64,000 nt of DNA, from positions 345,262,638-345,326,637 of the forward strand of contig NC_058521.1 of assembly GCF_904849725.1 (NCBI RefSeq), read 5' to 3'. The notes beneath the pieces are model-generated. The model worked only from the letters and a program-made list of their open reading frames with translations, ran no database searches and was not told the DNA's origin. Below are positions 12,566-23,792 of the stretch, in pieces. Source of the stretch: Hordeum vulgare subsp. vulgare. Taxonomy: Eukaryota > Streptophyta > Magnoliopsida > Poales > Poaceae. Every line of letters begins with the position of its first letter. The first letter of the stretch is position 1. A program made the translations under genes and the position numbers.

Positions 12566-14116
12566 TGCTACTTCTTGAGCTTGCGTTGTTTTTGCCCTTG
12601 AAGAGGAAAGGGTGATGCAGCAAAGTAGAGATAAGTATTTCCCTCAGTTTGAGAACCAGGGTATCAATCCAGTAGGAGTATCAAGATGAGACACCAATGA
12701 ACCTGCGCAAAAACAAACAAACTTGCACCCAACGCGATAAAGGGGTTGTCAATCCCTTCACGATTACTTGCAAGGTGAGATCTGATAGTGAAAAAAGGTA
12801 AACATAAATAAAAGTGAAGCAAGGTATTTTTGGTATTTTTGTATGTAGATCTGAATATATAATGTGTAAAATAGACCCGGGGGCCATAGTGTTCACTAGA
12901 GGCTTCTCTCATGATAGCAAGTATTACGGTGGGTGAACGAATTACTGTCGAGCAATTGATAGAATCGCGCAAAGTCATGATGATATATAAGGCAATGATC
13001 ATACATATAGGCATCACGTCGGAGACAAGTAGACCGATACTTTCTGCATCTACTACTATTACTCCACACATCGACCGCTATCCAGCATGCATCTAGTGTA
13101 TTAAGTTCATAACAAACAGAGTAACGCCTTAAGCAAGATGGCATGATGTAGAGGGATAAATTCATGCAATATGATATAAACCCCATGTTTTTACCCTTGA
13201 TGGTGACAACACGATGCATGCCTCGCTACCCCTTCTATCACTAGGTGAGGACACCGCATGGTATGAACCGAAAACCAAGCACTTCTCCTATTGCAAGAAT
13301 TATAGATCAAGTTGGCCAAATGAAACCCATAACTCGAAGAGAATTACAAGGATACGAAATCATGCAATAAGAAATTAGAGGAGACTCAAATAATATTCAT
13401 AGATAATCTGATCATAAATCCACAATTCATCGGATCTCGACAAACACACCGCAAAAGAAGGTTACATCGGATAGATCTCCATGAAGATCATGGAGAACTT
13501 TGTATTGAAGATCCAAGAGAGAGAAGAAGATATCTAGCTACTAGCTATGGACCCGAAGGTCTGTCGTGAACTACTCACGCATCATCGGAGAGGCAATGGT
13601 GTTGATGAAGAAGCCCTCCGTGTCCGAATCCCCCTCCGGTAGGGCACCAGAATGGTCCCCAGATGGGATCTCGCGGAGACAGAAGCTTGCGGCAGCGGAA
13701 AAGTATTTTCGTGGCTCTCTCTCTTGGTTTCGGGGTTTTTGGGAATTTATAGGCGAAAGAGGTAGGGCAAAGGAGGCAAGGGGGACCCATGAGCCTGCTA
13801 GGCGCGTCCCGCTGGGGCGCGCCTAGTGGGCTCGTGACCTCCCACGTACCTCCTGCCTTGGTTCTCAAGTATTCTGGGTATCTTCTGTTATGGAAAAAAT
13901 CACCCCGCAAGTTTTATTTAGTTTGGACTTCGTTTAATATTCTTTTCTGAAAAAGGTGAAAAACACAGAGAAAACATAACTGGCACTAGGCACTGAGTTA
14001 ATAGGTTAGTCCCAAAAATGATATAAAATGGCATATAAATGCATATACGACATCCCAAGTTGAAAATATAATAGCATGGAACAATAAAAAATTATTGATA
14101 CGTTGAAGACATATTA
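12566..14116 (-). repeat. Element B 5' LTR
   Basis: This 1551-bp LTR has TGCTACTTC at 12566 and the mutated end ACATATTA at 14116. A TATA box (minus TATAAAT) lies at 13745-13751, and a GC-rich inverted repeat at about 13785-13835 lies upstream of it on the minus strand. TSD AACAC follows at 14117-14121. Confidence 0.9.
13745..13751 (-). promoter_or_regulatory. TATA box of element B 5' LTR
   Basis: TATAAAT on the minus strand, in the same position relative to the inverted repeat as in elements A and F. Confidence 0.55.
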
Positions 14117-14121
14117 AACAC

Positions 14122-15636
14122 CGTGAAGGCGAAGGTAGGGCATTTGGCCGTCAATGGCACGGGATGGGCGACGATTGAGCACATAGGTGGCATCGTGGAG
14201 ACCCTCTACCCAAAACAGAGGAGGGAGGTTAGCTTGGACAAGGAGAGTGCGGATAACACCGTTCGTGGTGCGTAAGAGGCGTTCTGCCTTGCCGTTTTGG
14301 GGGGAGGTGTGAGGGCACGAAAACCCGTAGGCAATGCCATTAAGGGAGAAGAAGGAGCGTAGGATTGTGTTGATAAACTCCCCGCCATTGTCACATTGGA
14401 GTGCTTTGATGATGACATTCTATTGAGTGCGAACGAACGAGAAGAAGCGTTCGAGGCTGAGTGAGGTGTCAGATTTGTTGCCTAGGGGGAAATACTAGGA
14501 AAAACGAGAGTAATCATCCAACACAATCCAATAATATTTGTAGCCCGAAAAACTTACAACGGGAGACGTCCAAAGATCACAGTGGATCAACTCAAAAGGT
14601 GAAAAGGTGCGGCTACTAGAGGTGGGGAAGGAGAGGCAAGGCTGTATGCCTAATTGACAGGCACTACACGATGGGTTGGGTGATTTATTACAAGGTGAAA
14701 GAAAATCACTAGAAATAGATGAAAGAGAATGCAAGCTAGGGTGTCCGAGGCGGCGGTGCCACATGTCCGCGGTGGAGACGGTGGCGGAGAGGGCAGTGGG
14801 CCATGTCGAGTTATTGCCGAAGAATGGGTAGAGATCGTCGGAGCTAGCGGAGATCATGAGAACCTTCCTGGTGCGCAGATCCTTGAAAAGAAAGCCAAAT
14901 GGGTAAAATTCAATGGAACATGAGTTATCTCGTGTAAACTGGCGAACGGAGATGAGGTTAGTAACAATGTTGGGTGAAAAGATAACATTACATAGTCGGA
15001 AGGGTGAGGGGGAGAGGGTGGTGGAGCTGGTGCTGATGATGGGAAGATGATGCCCATTGCCAACGAGAACACTAGAGAAATTATGCTTTAATGGAGAATT
15101 CAAGAGGGTGAGGTTACCAGGGTTGCCGGTGATGTGAGAGTTAGCGCCGCTGTCGAGGTACCAGTTGTTGTTGGCAGAGCCGGCAGGTGGGTGGTTGTTG
15201 GCGCTCTAGGCTGCATGAAGCATGGCGAGATGATCCCATGCTGGTGGTTGGGTCGACGAAGGTAGAGCAGCCGACATGTGCTAAACAGGGTATGCCTGTG
15301 CATGGGAGCCCGGGGCAGGCCCAAGAACGCCGACGGAGTTGAGGGGCACCCAACCAGGGCGAGGGAAAGGGATCGCCATGCCGTACGGGGCAAAGAACCC
15401 CATGTAGGGGTTGTACGGGACGGTGAGAGGAGCAACACGGCCAGTGTGATTGCCGCGTCCACGACCCCGGCCGCGACCCCGTCCGGGGCCACGATCACTG
15501 CCGTCCGGACGAGGACCGTTGCCACGACCCTAGGGGTGCTGTGCCGGCGGTTAGCGGAGCCGGCAGAGCGGTCACCGGAGCGCGTAGTAGAGGGGCCGCC
15601 GGAGCTGAAGGAGGAGTCAGGTTCGGAGCACGGCTA
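14122..15636 (-). pseudogene. Copia gag-protease-integrase fragment (element H)
   Basis: This is a Ty1/Copia polyprotein on the minus strand, interrupted by several stops. In order, it has a gag C-terminal glycine/arginine-rich stretch and a proline-rich linker (about 15190-15630), then the aspartic protease motif WYLDSGANSHITGNPG (about 15120-15170). The GAG-pre-integrase motif MWHRRLGHPSL (about 14735-14765), the integrase start (HCDLWTSPV) and CDNGGEF near 14400 follow, and then VLNRRPS near 14170. The frame leads into the sequence at 1-98 across the insertion of B. No 5' LTR or gag N-terminus is present. At about 15637 it abuts transposase sequence, so it is truncated there. RT is outside the window. 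Confidence 0.85.
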
Positions 15637-16385
15637 GGGAGTGACCCCCTGTACTGAGGAAGCTGCCGTTGAATGTGGTCATGAACCATCACTACAGCCA
15701 CAACAATATCTTCATCATCGGATGATTGAATAGATGAAGTGGTGGAATAAAAACTCACCACCACTGCCCATACCTTTGCGGGCAAAGTGTCGAACACCTT
15801 TCGCTCGTGGTGGCAAAGAGGCTGCGATGGTCACCTTGATGCAGGGGTGGTTGGTGGCCGGCTACTGGCCGCTCTGGAGCACTCGTCGGAAGCTCCCGGA
15901 GTCGTCGTGGTACGTCTCCTGCGGCCTTATCCACTCTGTCGTCGATCGACGCCCAAACTACGCCGACGGCGACGGCCACGGCCAAACCTCCTCCGATCGA
16001 CGCCCAAACTACGGCGAAAGCGCGGGCGTGGTGGCGGCCATGGCGAGACGGGGTTTTCTATGGACGAACGGGGGATGAGGTGGCTGGAGAATAGTGGCGG
16101 TGCCGTCGGCGCGGCGCGACGGCATAGGGGGTGGAGGCGTTGGAATTTTTGGGAGTGCTTGTGTCCCCGACAGCGGGCCACGGGCGGACAAGGGCGTGCG
16201 GTGAGCGCGTCCGCGCGATGTCCGTTTCCCCCAAACTGGGCGCAAGTTTGGGCCGGGGATGGGTCGAAAACGGACGAAATCCGGACATTTGTCCGTTTGG
16301 GTCCGCGCGTTGGGCCGCGTAATTCGTCCGTTTTGCCCCAAACGGACGCGCGCGGATAGGATGGGGTTGCGTGGTGGAGGTGGCC
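15637..16385 (-). pseudogene. PIF/Harbinger-like transposase 5' remnant and possible terminal inverted repeat
   Basis: On the minus strand, about 15630-15745 reads SSDDEDIVVAVVMVHDHIQR and then a QYRGSLP motif. I recognise this as the N-terminus of grass HARBI1-like nucleases, just before the catalytic domain, which is missing. Upstream (15790-16385) is GC-rich with a 23-bp direct repeat (around 15950 and 16005) and motifs such as CGTCCGTTTGG at 16290-16350. GGCCACCTCCACC (minus strand) at 16385 followed by TAA (16386-16388) would fit a Harbinger end and its 3-bp TSD. The transposase motif is the stronger evidence; the terminal repeat is tentative. Plus-strand ORFs here have no support. Confidence 0.5.
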
Positions 16386-16388
16386 TAA

Positions 16389-19204
16389 TGTTTTTTTGCT
16401 GGTTCCGTCGCTCCAGAACATATTCAGCTAGGACTTAACACCTTACTACGATACACCCACCCGTGGCAAAGTTGTGGGTCCACTCGAATTTAAACATGGA
16501 ATATTGGGGTTCGATTGTGGGTCGCCCCAATTTTTTTGCCATGTTTTTCTTTATTTTGCACATAGACAACCACTTGGGCCAATCTCTTCCAGCAATTTCA
16601 GCCCAACGCCCGCGCCACTGTAGGTTTTATTTTTATTTATTTGCTCTGTTTTGGGCAGATTCAAATGCAATTTTACTTTACTCACATCTTTCAAATGATT
16701 TTTCCCGTGTGCACAAGTTATATATGGAAATGCTTAGAATTGAATCTAGTCTCCATTTTGCATTTCGCACATATGTAAAATTTATTAAACTATTGATTTG
16801 TTTTGTTGTATTGCATACGAAAATTGTTTAGGGCCATTTTGACATTAGACTTTGGTTTTTCCTAACTAATTAACCGTGCATCGGATTCAAATGTTTTATA
16901 TCTAGAGTGTGTAAAATTTTATATAGTTTCATAATATGTATATCTCATTGATGTTAAATATATTTAAACTTATTGTTGGCATTAATTTGCATAAATACCA
17001 TGTTTAAACGGTTTATTTCATAACTAAATAACTGTAGCTCCGAATTTAATGAACTATATATGTAATTTGGTTAGAAAAACTTGTAGGATAACATGGCACA
17101 CTTACTTTTACTGTTTAACAACATTAAAGTTGTGTTTAGGTCAGAATATTAGCAAATTCATATTATCCATAGGGGGTCATTTTGAAAATGTTATGTGTTG
17201 TTTCTGGCCTCATTGGAAATGTCTAGGTAGTGTAGTTTCGTTATGCTTCACCTCTTGTCATGTTAATTAGCATTTAAATTTGTCGAGTAAATAATGATAG
17301 TGAACTAAGTAATTCAAGCGTGGATTTTCATCAATATGCAACTCGTTGCATATGGAGCTTCACTTAATGTGTAGTATTTGATTGTTACACTTTTCCATGC
17401 CTTACACATTTAAACCATACATGCATCATATTTGTTTGTGCATGATGTCATGAATATGTTGTGGTGTACTGTTTCATTTGTTTGTTTCTGGATTTGCTTC
17501 TCCTCGCTAGAGTTCCGAAAGTGTTCGGAGTGCGTGGATTCGTTCGACTACGTCATGTTCGTCTACTTCATGGATTCGTTCATCTTCCAAGTAGGATTTC
17601 ACGCAAGATGACCATTACCTTGGATACCACTACTATCATAGCTATGTTAGTTGTCTGGTTCTATCGCTATGTCTTGCAACCTTCCACTTGTTTGCCAAGC
17701 CTCCCTAAATGCCATTATAAGACTCTAACCCTCCACATCCCAACAAACCCTTGTTTTGCTAAGTTACCACTTGCTCAGTCCTTCTCATGGCGTTGCTAGT
17801 TGCAAGTGCAGGTTGTTCTATCTGGTAACATGGATATCAAGATATCACAATATTCTTGATATTTAATTTAATGCATATATACACTTGGTAAATGGTGGAA
17901 GGCTCGGCCTTTTGCCTAGTGTTTTGTTCAAGCCTTGCTGCCCTAGTTCCATTTACAGGTGTTATGTTCCATACTGAGCACTCCTAACATACTCGGGGTT
18001 GTTATGAGGACCCCCTTGATTATTCGTTTTGGGATAAAAATCTTTCGGCAAGGACCAACATTGGTATTACATTTTCTTAATAACTGATAAAACTTGCATA
18101 GGACATGATTGCCCCATGGATAATTAATCAACAAATTGGTTCAGTACTCCTCATGAGTGTTTTTCTAAAGTGGGCAATGACCAACCCCCCCTGGTCACCC
18201 GGGTTATCAGCCAACTCGACATCTAGCCCATCTGGTAGTGCCCTGAGAACGAGATATGTGTGGCTCCTATTGAGATCTTGCCTGCCGGGCGGTCTTGCTG
18301 TATTTGTTTTACCTTTAAGAAATGTCTTATGCAAGGTGATTCCGTGGATAACTTGGGCTATCTCAAGGTTGAGGGTTTTCACCGCAACTCGTGGTTAGTT
18401 TATGATGGATGAGTTGGATCACCCATGCAGGGTTAAATCTTTCAGAAAGCCGTGCTCGTGGTTATGTGGCAACTTAGAAATTGGTTAACACCCGGTTATA
18501 GAAGTTGAAGTAAACTCAAATAAAATACACCAACTACATGCGTAACCATGAGTGTCTCTTCTTGTGAGGTTTGAACCAAGAAGAGAACACGGTGGAGTTA
18601 TGTTTGGCCCGTAAGTAGGTGTTTAGGATCATTTCTGGACCATTACTAGTTCACGTCCGTTATGCGCAAATCACCCCTCTTATTCTTGTACTCGTAAGTT
18701 AGTCAGATATCAAATGCTTAGTGCGTGCTGCCACCTCACCACTTATCCATTGCTCACCCATTAAACTTTGTTGGTCTCGTACCCTTGGTAATGAGATTGT
18801 TGATTCCTCGTGGCTCAGATATTACATCAACAACAGATGCATGTACAGGTAAGACGATGCTTTTACAAGAGAGCGCTGATTGTTCTATTTGGAGTTTCTT
18901 CTTCGTCATCGATCATATGATGGGTTCCACGTCGGTAGCTTCGGATAGCAAGATGGATGTCATTTTATAGTTTGATTTCATTTGTAGTCGGACCCTACTT
19001 TTGTGTATGACGATTGCTATGGATGATTGTATTTGAGATGATCATGATTTAGCTTGTGGCAAATGTAAGCCAATTCCATATATTCATCTTCTCTCTACAT
19101 GTACTTGTAATGATATTCATACTCGCAAAACAATGAGATGCGCTTCTATCCATATCAAGGCCCTTGAATCAGGATGAGGATAGTATCACATCCTGGGTGG
19201 TACA
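16389..19204 (+). repeat. Long AT-rich LTR, Tekay/Sukkula-like; left boundary uncertain
   Basis: The right end is firm: ...GGTGGTACA at 19204, a three-base spacer and an initiator tRNA-Met PBS at 19208. The left end is set at the first TG after the Harbinger remnant and may be wrong by tens to hundreds of bases. The text resembles, from memory, the multi-kilobase LTRs of grass Tekay/Del chromoviruses and Sukkula. No second copy lies in the window. I see no gene; small ORFs such as 16463-16831 and 17461-17799 lack domains. Confidence 0.55.
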
Positions 19205-19350
19205 AGTTGGTATCAGAGCAGTACCGACCTAGGAGCCCCTTGATTGATCGAACTTGGTCGAGTCGAGTCTAGTGAAAAACTATTTTATGTCTAGTTATAT
19301 ATTGGAGAGTAGGATTATTTTTACTTCTCTTCCCTGCTCTGATGAGGAAT
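19205..19350 (+). other. Leader of the Tekay/Sukkula-like element, left part, with PBS at 19208-19219
   Basis: TGGTATCAGAGC at 19208-19219 is complementary to the 3' end of initiator tRNA-Met. The untranslated leader after it is interrupted by element C, whose TSD CCTGG occupies 19351-19355, and continues at 31499-31569 until element D interrupts it. Confidence 0.7.
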
Positions 19351-19355
19351 CCTGG
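19351..19355. repeat. TSD CCTGG of element C, left copy
   Basis: CCTGG at 19351-19355 is repeated at 31494-31498, directly outside the two LTRs of C. Confidence 0.92.
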
Positions 19356-19888
19356 TGTCGTGGCTATAAGTCGGACAGTAAATGTGTAGGGTACGAAAGG
19401 ATGGGCACAGCCTTAGCTACGGCGAGGATGTATGAGTTCAGGCCCCTCTACGGTGGAGGTAAAAGCCCTATGTCTCAGTGCTCTTGGGAGCTTAGTGTCG
19501 AGTGGAATATGGGATTACAGTAAAAGCCAACCCCCGCACCAGTGGGGAAGGGCGGCTTATATAGAGTGCGCTGCCGTTCATAATGGCCTGGTGGACAGGG
19601 GTGGAATAGTGGCGAGTAAATGCCTACGTTACTGGTAACGTAAGCCTTAAATGTTAATAATGGTGTATGAAAACGTATGACCGTTGCCCTCCTGGGAGGT
19701 TACGATGTACAGAGTGGAATCCAGTCGGTACGTTAATTACGCTCCGAGTGCTCGTCACCGACTGGATGATGGGGGAGTCCTTAGTTCAGTCGGAACTGTC
19801 CAAGGGCCTCGTCCTCTATGAAGGGTAGTCCTTGGGTAGGACCTATAGGGCAGGCCTATGACCCTATCCTGGGACTATAACCCCATCA
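19356..19888 (-). repeat. Element C 3' LTR
   Basis: The LTR starts TGTCGTGG and ends AACCCCATCA on the plus strand. On the minus strand it contains TATATAAG (19556-19563). A palindrome, TACGTTAC-TG-GTAACGTA, lies at 19625-19642. It carries the recurrent CCGAGTG/CACTCGG heptamer. Confidence 0.93.
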
Positions 19889-20273
19889 TTAGTCCCCGAA
19901 TGGATCGGGGTTGGAACGATGAAGTGATGTCCGGAGTATGGATCCGACTGGTATGGAGGTGACTTTGGCGTTGTTTGCCTCGATCCATTTTGTCCTTTCA
20001 ACCAGTGATCCGAGTGAAGGTATAGGTGAAACGAACCGTCAGAGGCCGAGTGCTTCCGCAGCATCTTTCGACGTGACTGGTCAAACTAACAGGGCCGGAT
20101 TTTCCGGGATCCTTAGATTTCGGTTGCCGCGCGCTCACCGGGGATGACGACATTGCCATCGAGTAGGTTTCGCCGCCTCGATTACCACGCCTTTATCTTC
20201 TCCACTAACATCGGAGCAGCCGGTTGGGGGGATAGGATTTCGGGTCCACCTGTTAGTGACCCAGTCGGAAGCT
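19889..20273 (-). other. Element C PPT and upstream region of the antisense gene
   Basis: On the minus strand a G-rich ATTCGGGGACTAA touches the 3' LTR at 19889-19902 and is the likely plus-strand primer. The remainder has no minus-strand coding sequence and probably serves as the 5' promoter region of the plus-strand gene. Confidence 0.6.
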
Positions 20274-20281
20274 TATTTAAG
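20274..20281 (+). promoter_or_regulatory. TATA-like box TATTTAAG of the antisense gene
   Basis: TATTTAAG lies 134 bp before the ATG at 20408. The same octamer lies 146 bp before the corresponding ATG in element E (42693-42700), although the flanking sequence has diverged. Confidence 0.6.
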
Positions 20282-20407
20282 CCTCTCCGGCGGGATTCTC
20301 TGTTGCGCTGCTCATCTTCCCCGCATTAATCCCGCTTCTCCCGCAGCTCTCTGCACGCCCCAAGCTTCCTCCTTCCCCTCCTCGTCCGTGGATCTGTCGC
20401 CTTCGCC

Positions 20408-23400
20408 ATGACGAAGGGGCAGACCAGCAAACTTGAGTCGTAGAAGAAGAAGAAGAAGGGGGCGGCTCCTACCCAACGGCGGCAGCGGGCGCTGCCGGCG
20501 GGTTGGATCCAGGGGGATTTCCTTCCCTCCTCGGTGACGGAGGACGACTTGCTGGAGTTGGTGGAGCACGACATGATCGTCAACAAGTCCTGGCGGCTGC
20601 CGGAAGGTGAGACAGAGCCGACGCCGAAGCAGGGGGAACGCGTTCTGCTGCTTAGCCATGTGTTCAGGGGCTTTTCCTTGCCTCCCCACCTCTTCTTCCG
20701 AGGTATCATGACCTACTTCGGGGCGCAGCTGCATCATTTTCCTCCAAACGCGATAGCCCACCTTGCTGCATTCGTCACCCTTTGCGAGTGCTTTATTGGA
20801 TGTCCCCCTCACTGGGGGCTCTTTAAGTACGCCTTCTCCGCTAGATCCCAAACCGTCCAAAAGCTTAGCCAGTCGGACGATAAGACCCATGTCCTCCAGC
20901 TCTGCGGGGGTTTAGGTTTCCCGAAGAAAACAAAGAGTAGCTACCCCCCCTCCAGTTGTCCGAGTCAGTTAGGAACTGGCAGTCGACCTGGTTCTATTGC
21001 CAGGACATTGCTTGTCCGAATGCCTCGAGCGGGTTGCCACCTTTTAGCCTAGACCGTCCGGGGCATCCCAGGAAGCTTGCGCTCTTTAAGGGGGAAAGGA
21101 TCCAGATCCAGCCTTTGGTCGACGCGTTGATAGCCATCGTCCGCAAGGGAGTCACCGGCACGGACCTGCTGGAAACTTTTCTGGGTCGGCGCATCCAGCC
21201 GTTGCAGGCCTGACACCACGCCATGTGGCACTACGCGGGGCCTTCCGACTCCACTCGGTCTCATCAAGAGTGCGTGACCGGGGAGACTATGAGGGCGTGG
21301 GTCCGCGGCATCACAGGTGCGTGTGATAACCCCGAAGGAGCCCGGCGGGTGAAGCCCTTCCGCGCCGACAATCCTCCTCCGAATGAGGTAAGCGCATCTT
21401 GTCGAGTGCTTTTAATCTTCTTAGATTTATTACTTTTCTTGTCCTGCTGACTAACGTCGTCGACTGTGTTTTGTGCAGGAGTGGACTAACTGGTATTCTG
21501 CTGTCTCGAATGGGAATCCAGCCGAGGAAGAGGAGGGCAGCCAGGAGGGAAGCGCGGATAGCGTCGAGTACATCTCCGACAGTGGGGAAACGGAGGAGGA
21601 GTCGGAAGAGGAGGAGGAGGTGGAGGAAGGGGAGCAGAGCTCGCCACCTCCACCTCCAGAGCACCGAACTAAGCGCCGTCACGATCCTGCTGCTCCGTTG
21701 GCTCCTCCAGCGGCCCCGAGTGCTCCGCCAGCCGCTCCCGTGGCTCCGAGTGCTCGGAGTGTGAAGAGGACCAGGGACGCGGCTGCCGAGCCCACGGACC
21801 AGCCGTCTAAGGTGGCCAAACCCAGTGGGCCTAAGCCTCAGAAAGCTTTGCCTCGGATGAGGATCGCTGTCGAGTGGATTTCTCTCAACAGAGCTGCTAC
21901 CTCTGCCACCTCTCTGCCACGCCAGGATGATGACCCCATGGGCACGGATAACGTTGCCACGTCCCAGCAAGGTACGTTGTCACGACTCCGAGAGTTTGTA
22001 TTATTGATTCACGAGTGTTGTCTTTGATCTTGACCTTTTTCGGTAATTTCATTTTGTTCAGTCGAGCTTCCTTCGGAGGTGATCCATCTGGAGGACGACG
22101 ACCAAAGGGGGTCGGAGCCAGCTTTGGTGCCTGTCCTTGAGGTTGTCCCATCGACCGCTGCTCCCACCATGAACGTGCCGCCGACCGAGACGGTGCCGCC
22201 GACTAAGACGGCGCCCCTCATGGCGGGACCGACTAGAGTTCAGCTCGGGATGCCCAGGGAGTCTTCTGTCGCGCCGGGTCCGTCAACCGTTCAATATGAC
22301 GCCCGACATCTCCCGGAAGACCAGGTGGGGGCCGCCAAGGACGCCATGGTGCAGGTGGAGCTGATGGTGGGTGATGCCAAGGGAGCGTACGACTCCATCG
22401 CGTCTTTGTACAAGAAAAGCTTGGAGCTCCGGGACAATATCCGAGTAAGTGCGCTAGTATGTGTTTACTTTCCTCTTGTCACCCACTGGGGGTTTCAGTG
22501 ATATACTCGGGTACAGTAGGATGATTTTGCAGTGGGTTCACTCCTAGTGAACCCAGTGGGTGTAGTCCCCGAGACTTCTGTCGAGTGCTTGCACCGGCAG
22601 TTGTCTTTATATGTATTTTCCGTGACCTAAACAGATCAGAGCTGATCTGCCCGAATGGTACCAGTGGGGGCACTCCGAGTGCACCCACTGGGTGTAGTCC
22701 CCGAGAGTAGTGTTACTCAGGTCGGGTAATAGTAGTCTCATAGATTTGTCTGTTTGTCATGTAGCTCAATAGGGCCGACCTGTTCGAGCTTCATGTCAGT
22801 GGGGTCACTCTTAGTGAACCCACTGGGTGTAGTCCCCGAGACCGCTGTCGATTGCTTGCATCGGCAGGGGTCTGAAGAACTTTGAGCTTTGATTGTTTTC
22901 CTTGTTGAATGTGTCTAATCTTCCCTTTGAGCTGATTTGGCAGAAGACTTGCGAAATGGGATCCGCGTACAATGCTCTGAAGGCTGAAAAGATTCAGCTT
23001 GCTGCAGACTTGGAGGCGGCTGTGAATGACCTGGCTGGTGTGAAGGGGGCTCTTGCTGACCGAGAGAAGTCTTTGGAGGAGTCCCGGGAGACCAACAAGG
23101 CATTGGTAGCCTAAATTGAAAAATTGAAGAGTCGGAGAACCGAACGGATGGGCCATTTGAAGTTGATAAACACTCGGTGCATGGCACAGGAGAAGTACGT
23201 CAACGACTGGGCAAGGAAGATGGTTGCACTGCTTGGTGGTAAGTTTTTTGCCGAGTGCTTCTTGACTTTGGAGTCCACTCTGTGCTTATTTTCTGCTTGT
23301 CTTTTCTTTGTAGACTTTTGTCTGGACGCTGAGGCTGAAGCAGCCGACATTGAACGGTCGGTTGTTCCGAACGTTCCACTCGGCGACAAAGCCAACTGGG

Positions 23401-23792
23401 ACTTCCTCCGAGCGCATATTCGCCTTAGCAGAGTGGGACCTTTCATTGGCCGCCTGAGAGAAGTCATCGGCCGGATCGACAAGGAGCTGTGGCCCGAAGA
23501 CGATTCCCGGCAAGAAATAGATGGGTTGATGACTCGGCTGGAGGACGTCCTGAACAGAGTGCAGGCATGGAAGAAGTCTGCCGCTCGTTGTGGTGCGGAC
23601 GTGGCGCTATCTCTGGTCCGAGTGCACTACAAGGAAGCTCGGGAAGAAAAGCTGAAGACCTTGCAGGTCGCCAACAGCAAGAAGCTTCGATTCAAAGATT
23701 TCATGGAGACCTTCCTTGACACAGCCACTCGCATCGCAGACGGGATCGACCTTGACACCTCTGTGGAGCCTGCCACTCCTGATGACGCTTGA
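20408..23792 (+). pseudogene. Five-exon antisense gene of element C, putative gypsy-type transposon protein (PF04195-like)
   Basis: This gene runs opposite to gag-pol. Proposed exons are 20408-21387, 21479-21971, 22062-22444, 22944-23238 and 23314-23792. Every intron has GT and AG ends, and all four junctions keep the reading frame (phases 0, 1, 0, 1). Exon 1 carries LPPHLFFRGIMTYFGAQLHH and CFIGCPPHWGLFKYAF, which I recognise as the plant domain called putative gypsy type transposon. Exon 2 is acidic (runs of E) and proline-rich, exon 4 is probably coiled coil, and exon 5 has WKKSAARCGADVALSLVRVH, also found in element E. The product would be about 875 residues. It is broken by stops at 20441, 21211 and 23112 and a frameshift near 20950. 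Its function is unknown; a role in the element's cycle is inferred from conservation. Confidence 0.8.
22530..22826. repeat. Three palindromes inside intron 3 of the antisense gene
   Basis: Imperfect palindromes of the form CAGTGGG-n-CACT-n-AGTG-n-CCCACTG lie at 22530-22558, 22661-22692 and 22797-22825. Each is followed by the shared string GTGTAGTCCCCGAG. Two more copies lie in the antisense gene of element E (44947-44978, 45086-45116). Confidence 0.8.

Larger units (their letters stand above)
99..14116 (-). mobile_element. Element B: non-autonomous Sabrina/WHAM-like Gypsy element, split by element A
   Basis: This is a complete LTR element on the minus strand. Its 5' LTR is 12566-14116, internal region 9859-12565, and 3' LTR 99-1011 plus 9222-9858. 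Without element A (1012-9216 plus one TSD) the two LTRs are 1550 and 1551 bp. The outer TSD is AACAC. The internal region is only about 2.7 kb. It holds a tRNA-Asp PBS, one small decayed ORF of unknown function (11705-12297) and a PPT, but no gag, protease, RT or integrase that I recognise. The 5' LTR terminus is mutated (ACATATTA instead of the usual ACGTATCA on the plus strand). The family name rests on recalled LTR similarity. Confidence 0.88.

Noticed and set aside
15787..16359. 190-residue plus-strand frame with arginine-rich repeats
   Set aside because: GC-rich sequence gives long open frames in several phases. The recognisable transposase motif is on the minus strand, and a direct repeat explains the repeated residues.
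16463..17799. Small plus-strand ORFs in the AT-rich LTR
   Set aside because: No domains, no codon bias, and the surrounding text looks like LTR sequence ending at a tRNA-Met PBS.
20312..20890. 192-residue minus-strand frame opposite exon 1 of the antisense gene
   Set aside because: Shadow of the plus-strand exon, which has the recognisable domain and a homologue in element E.
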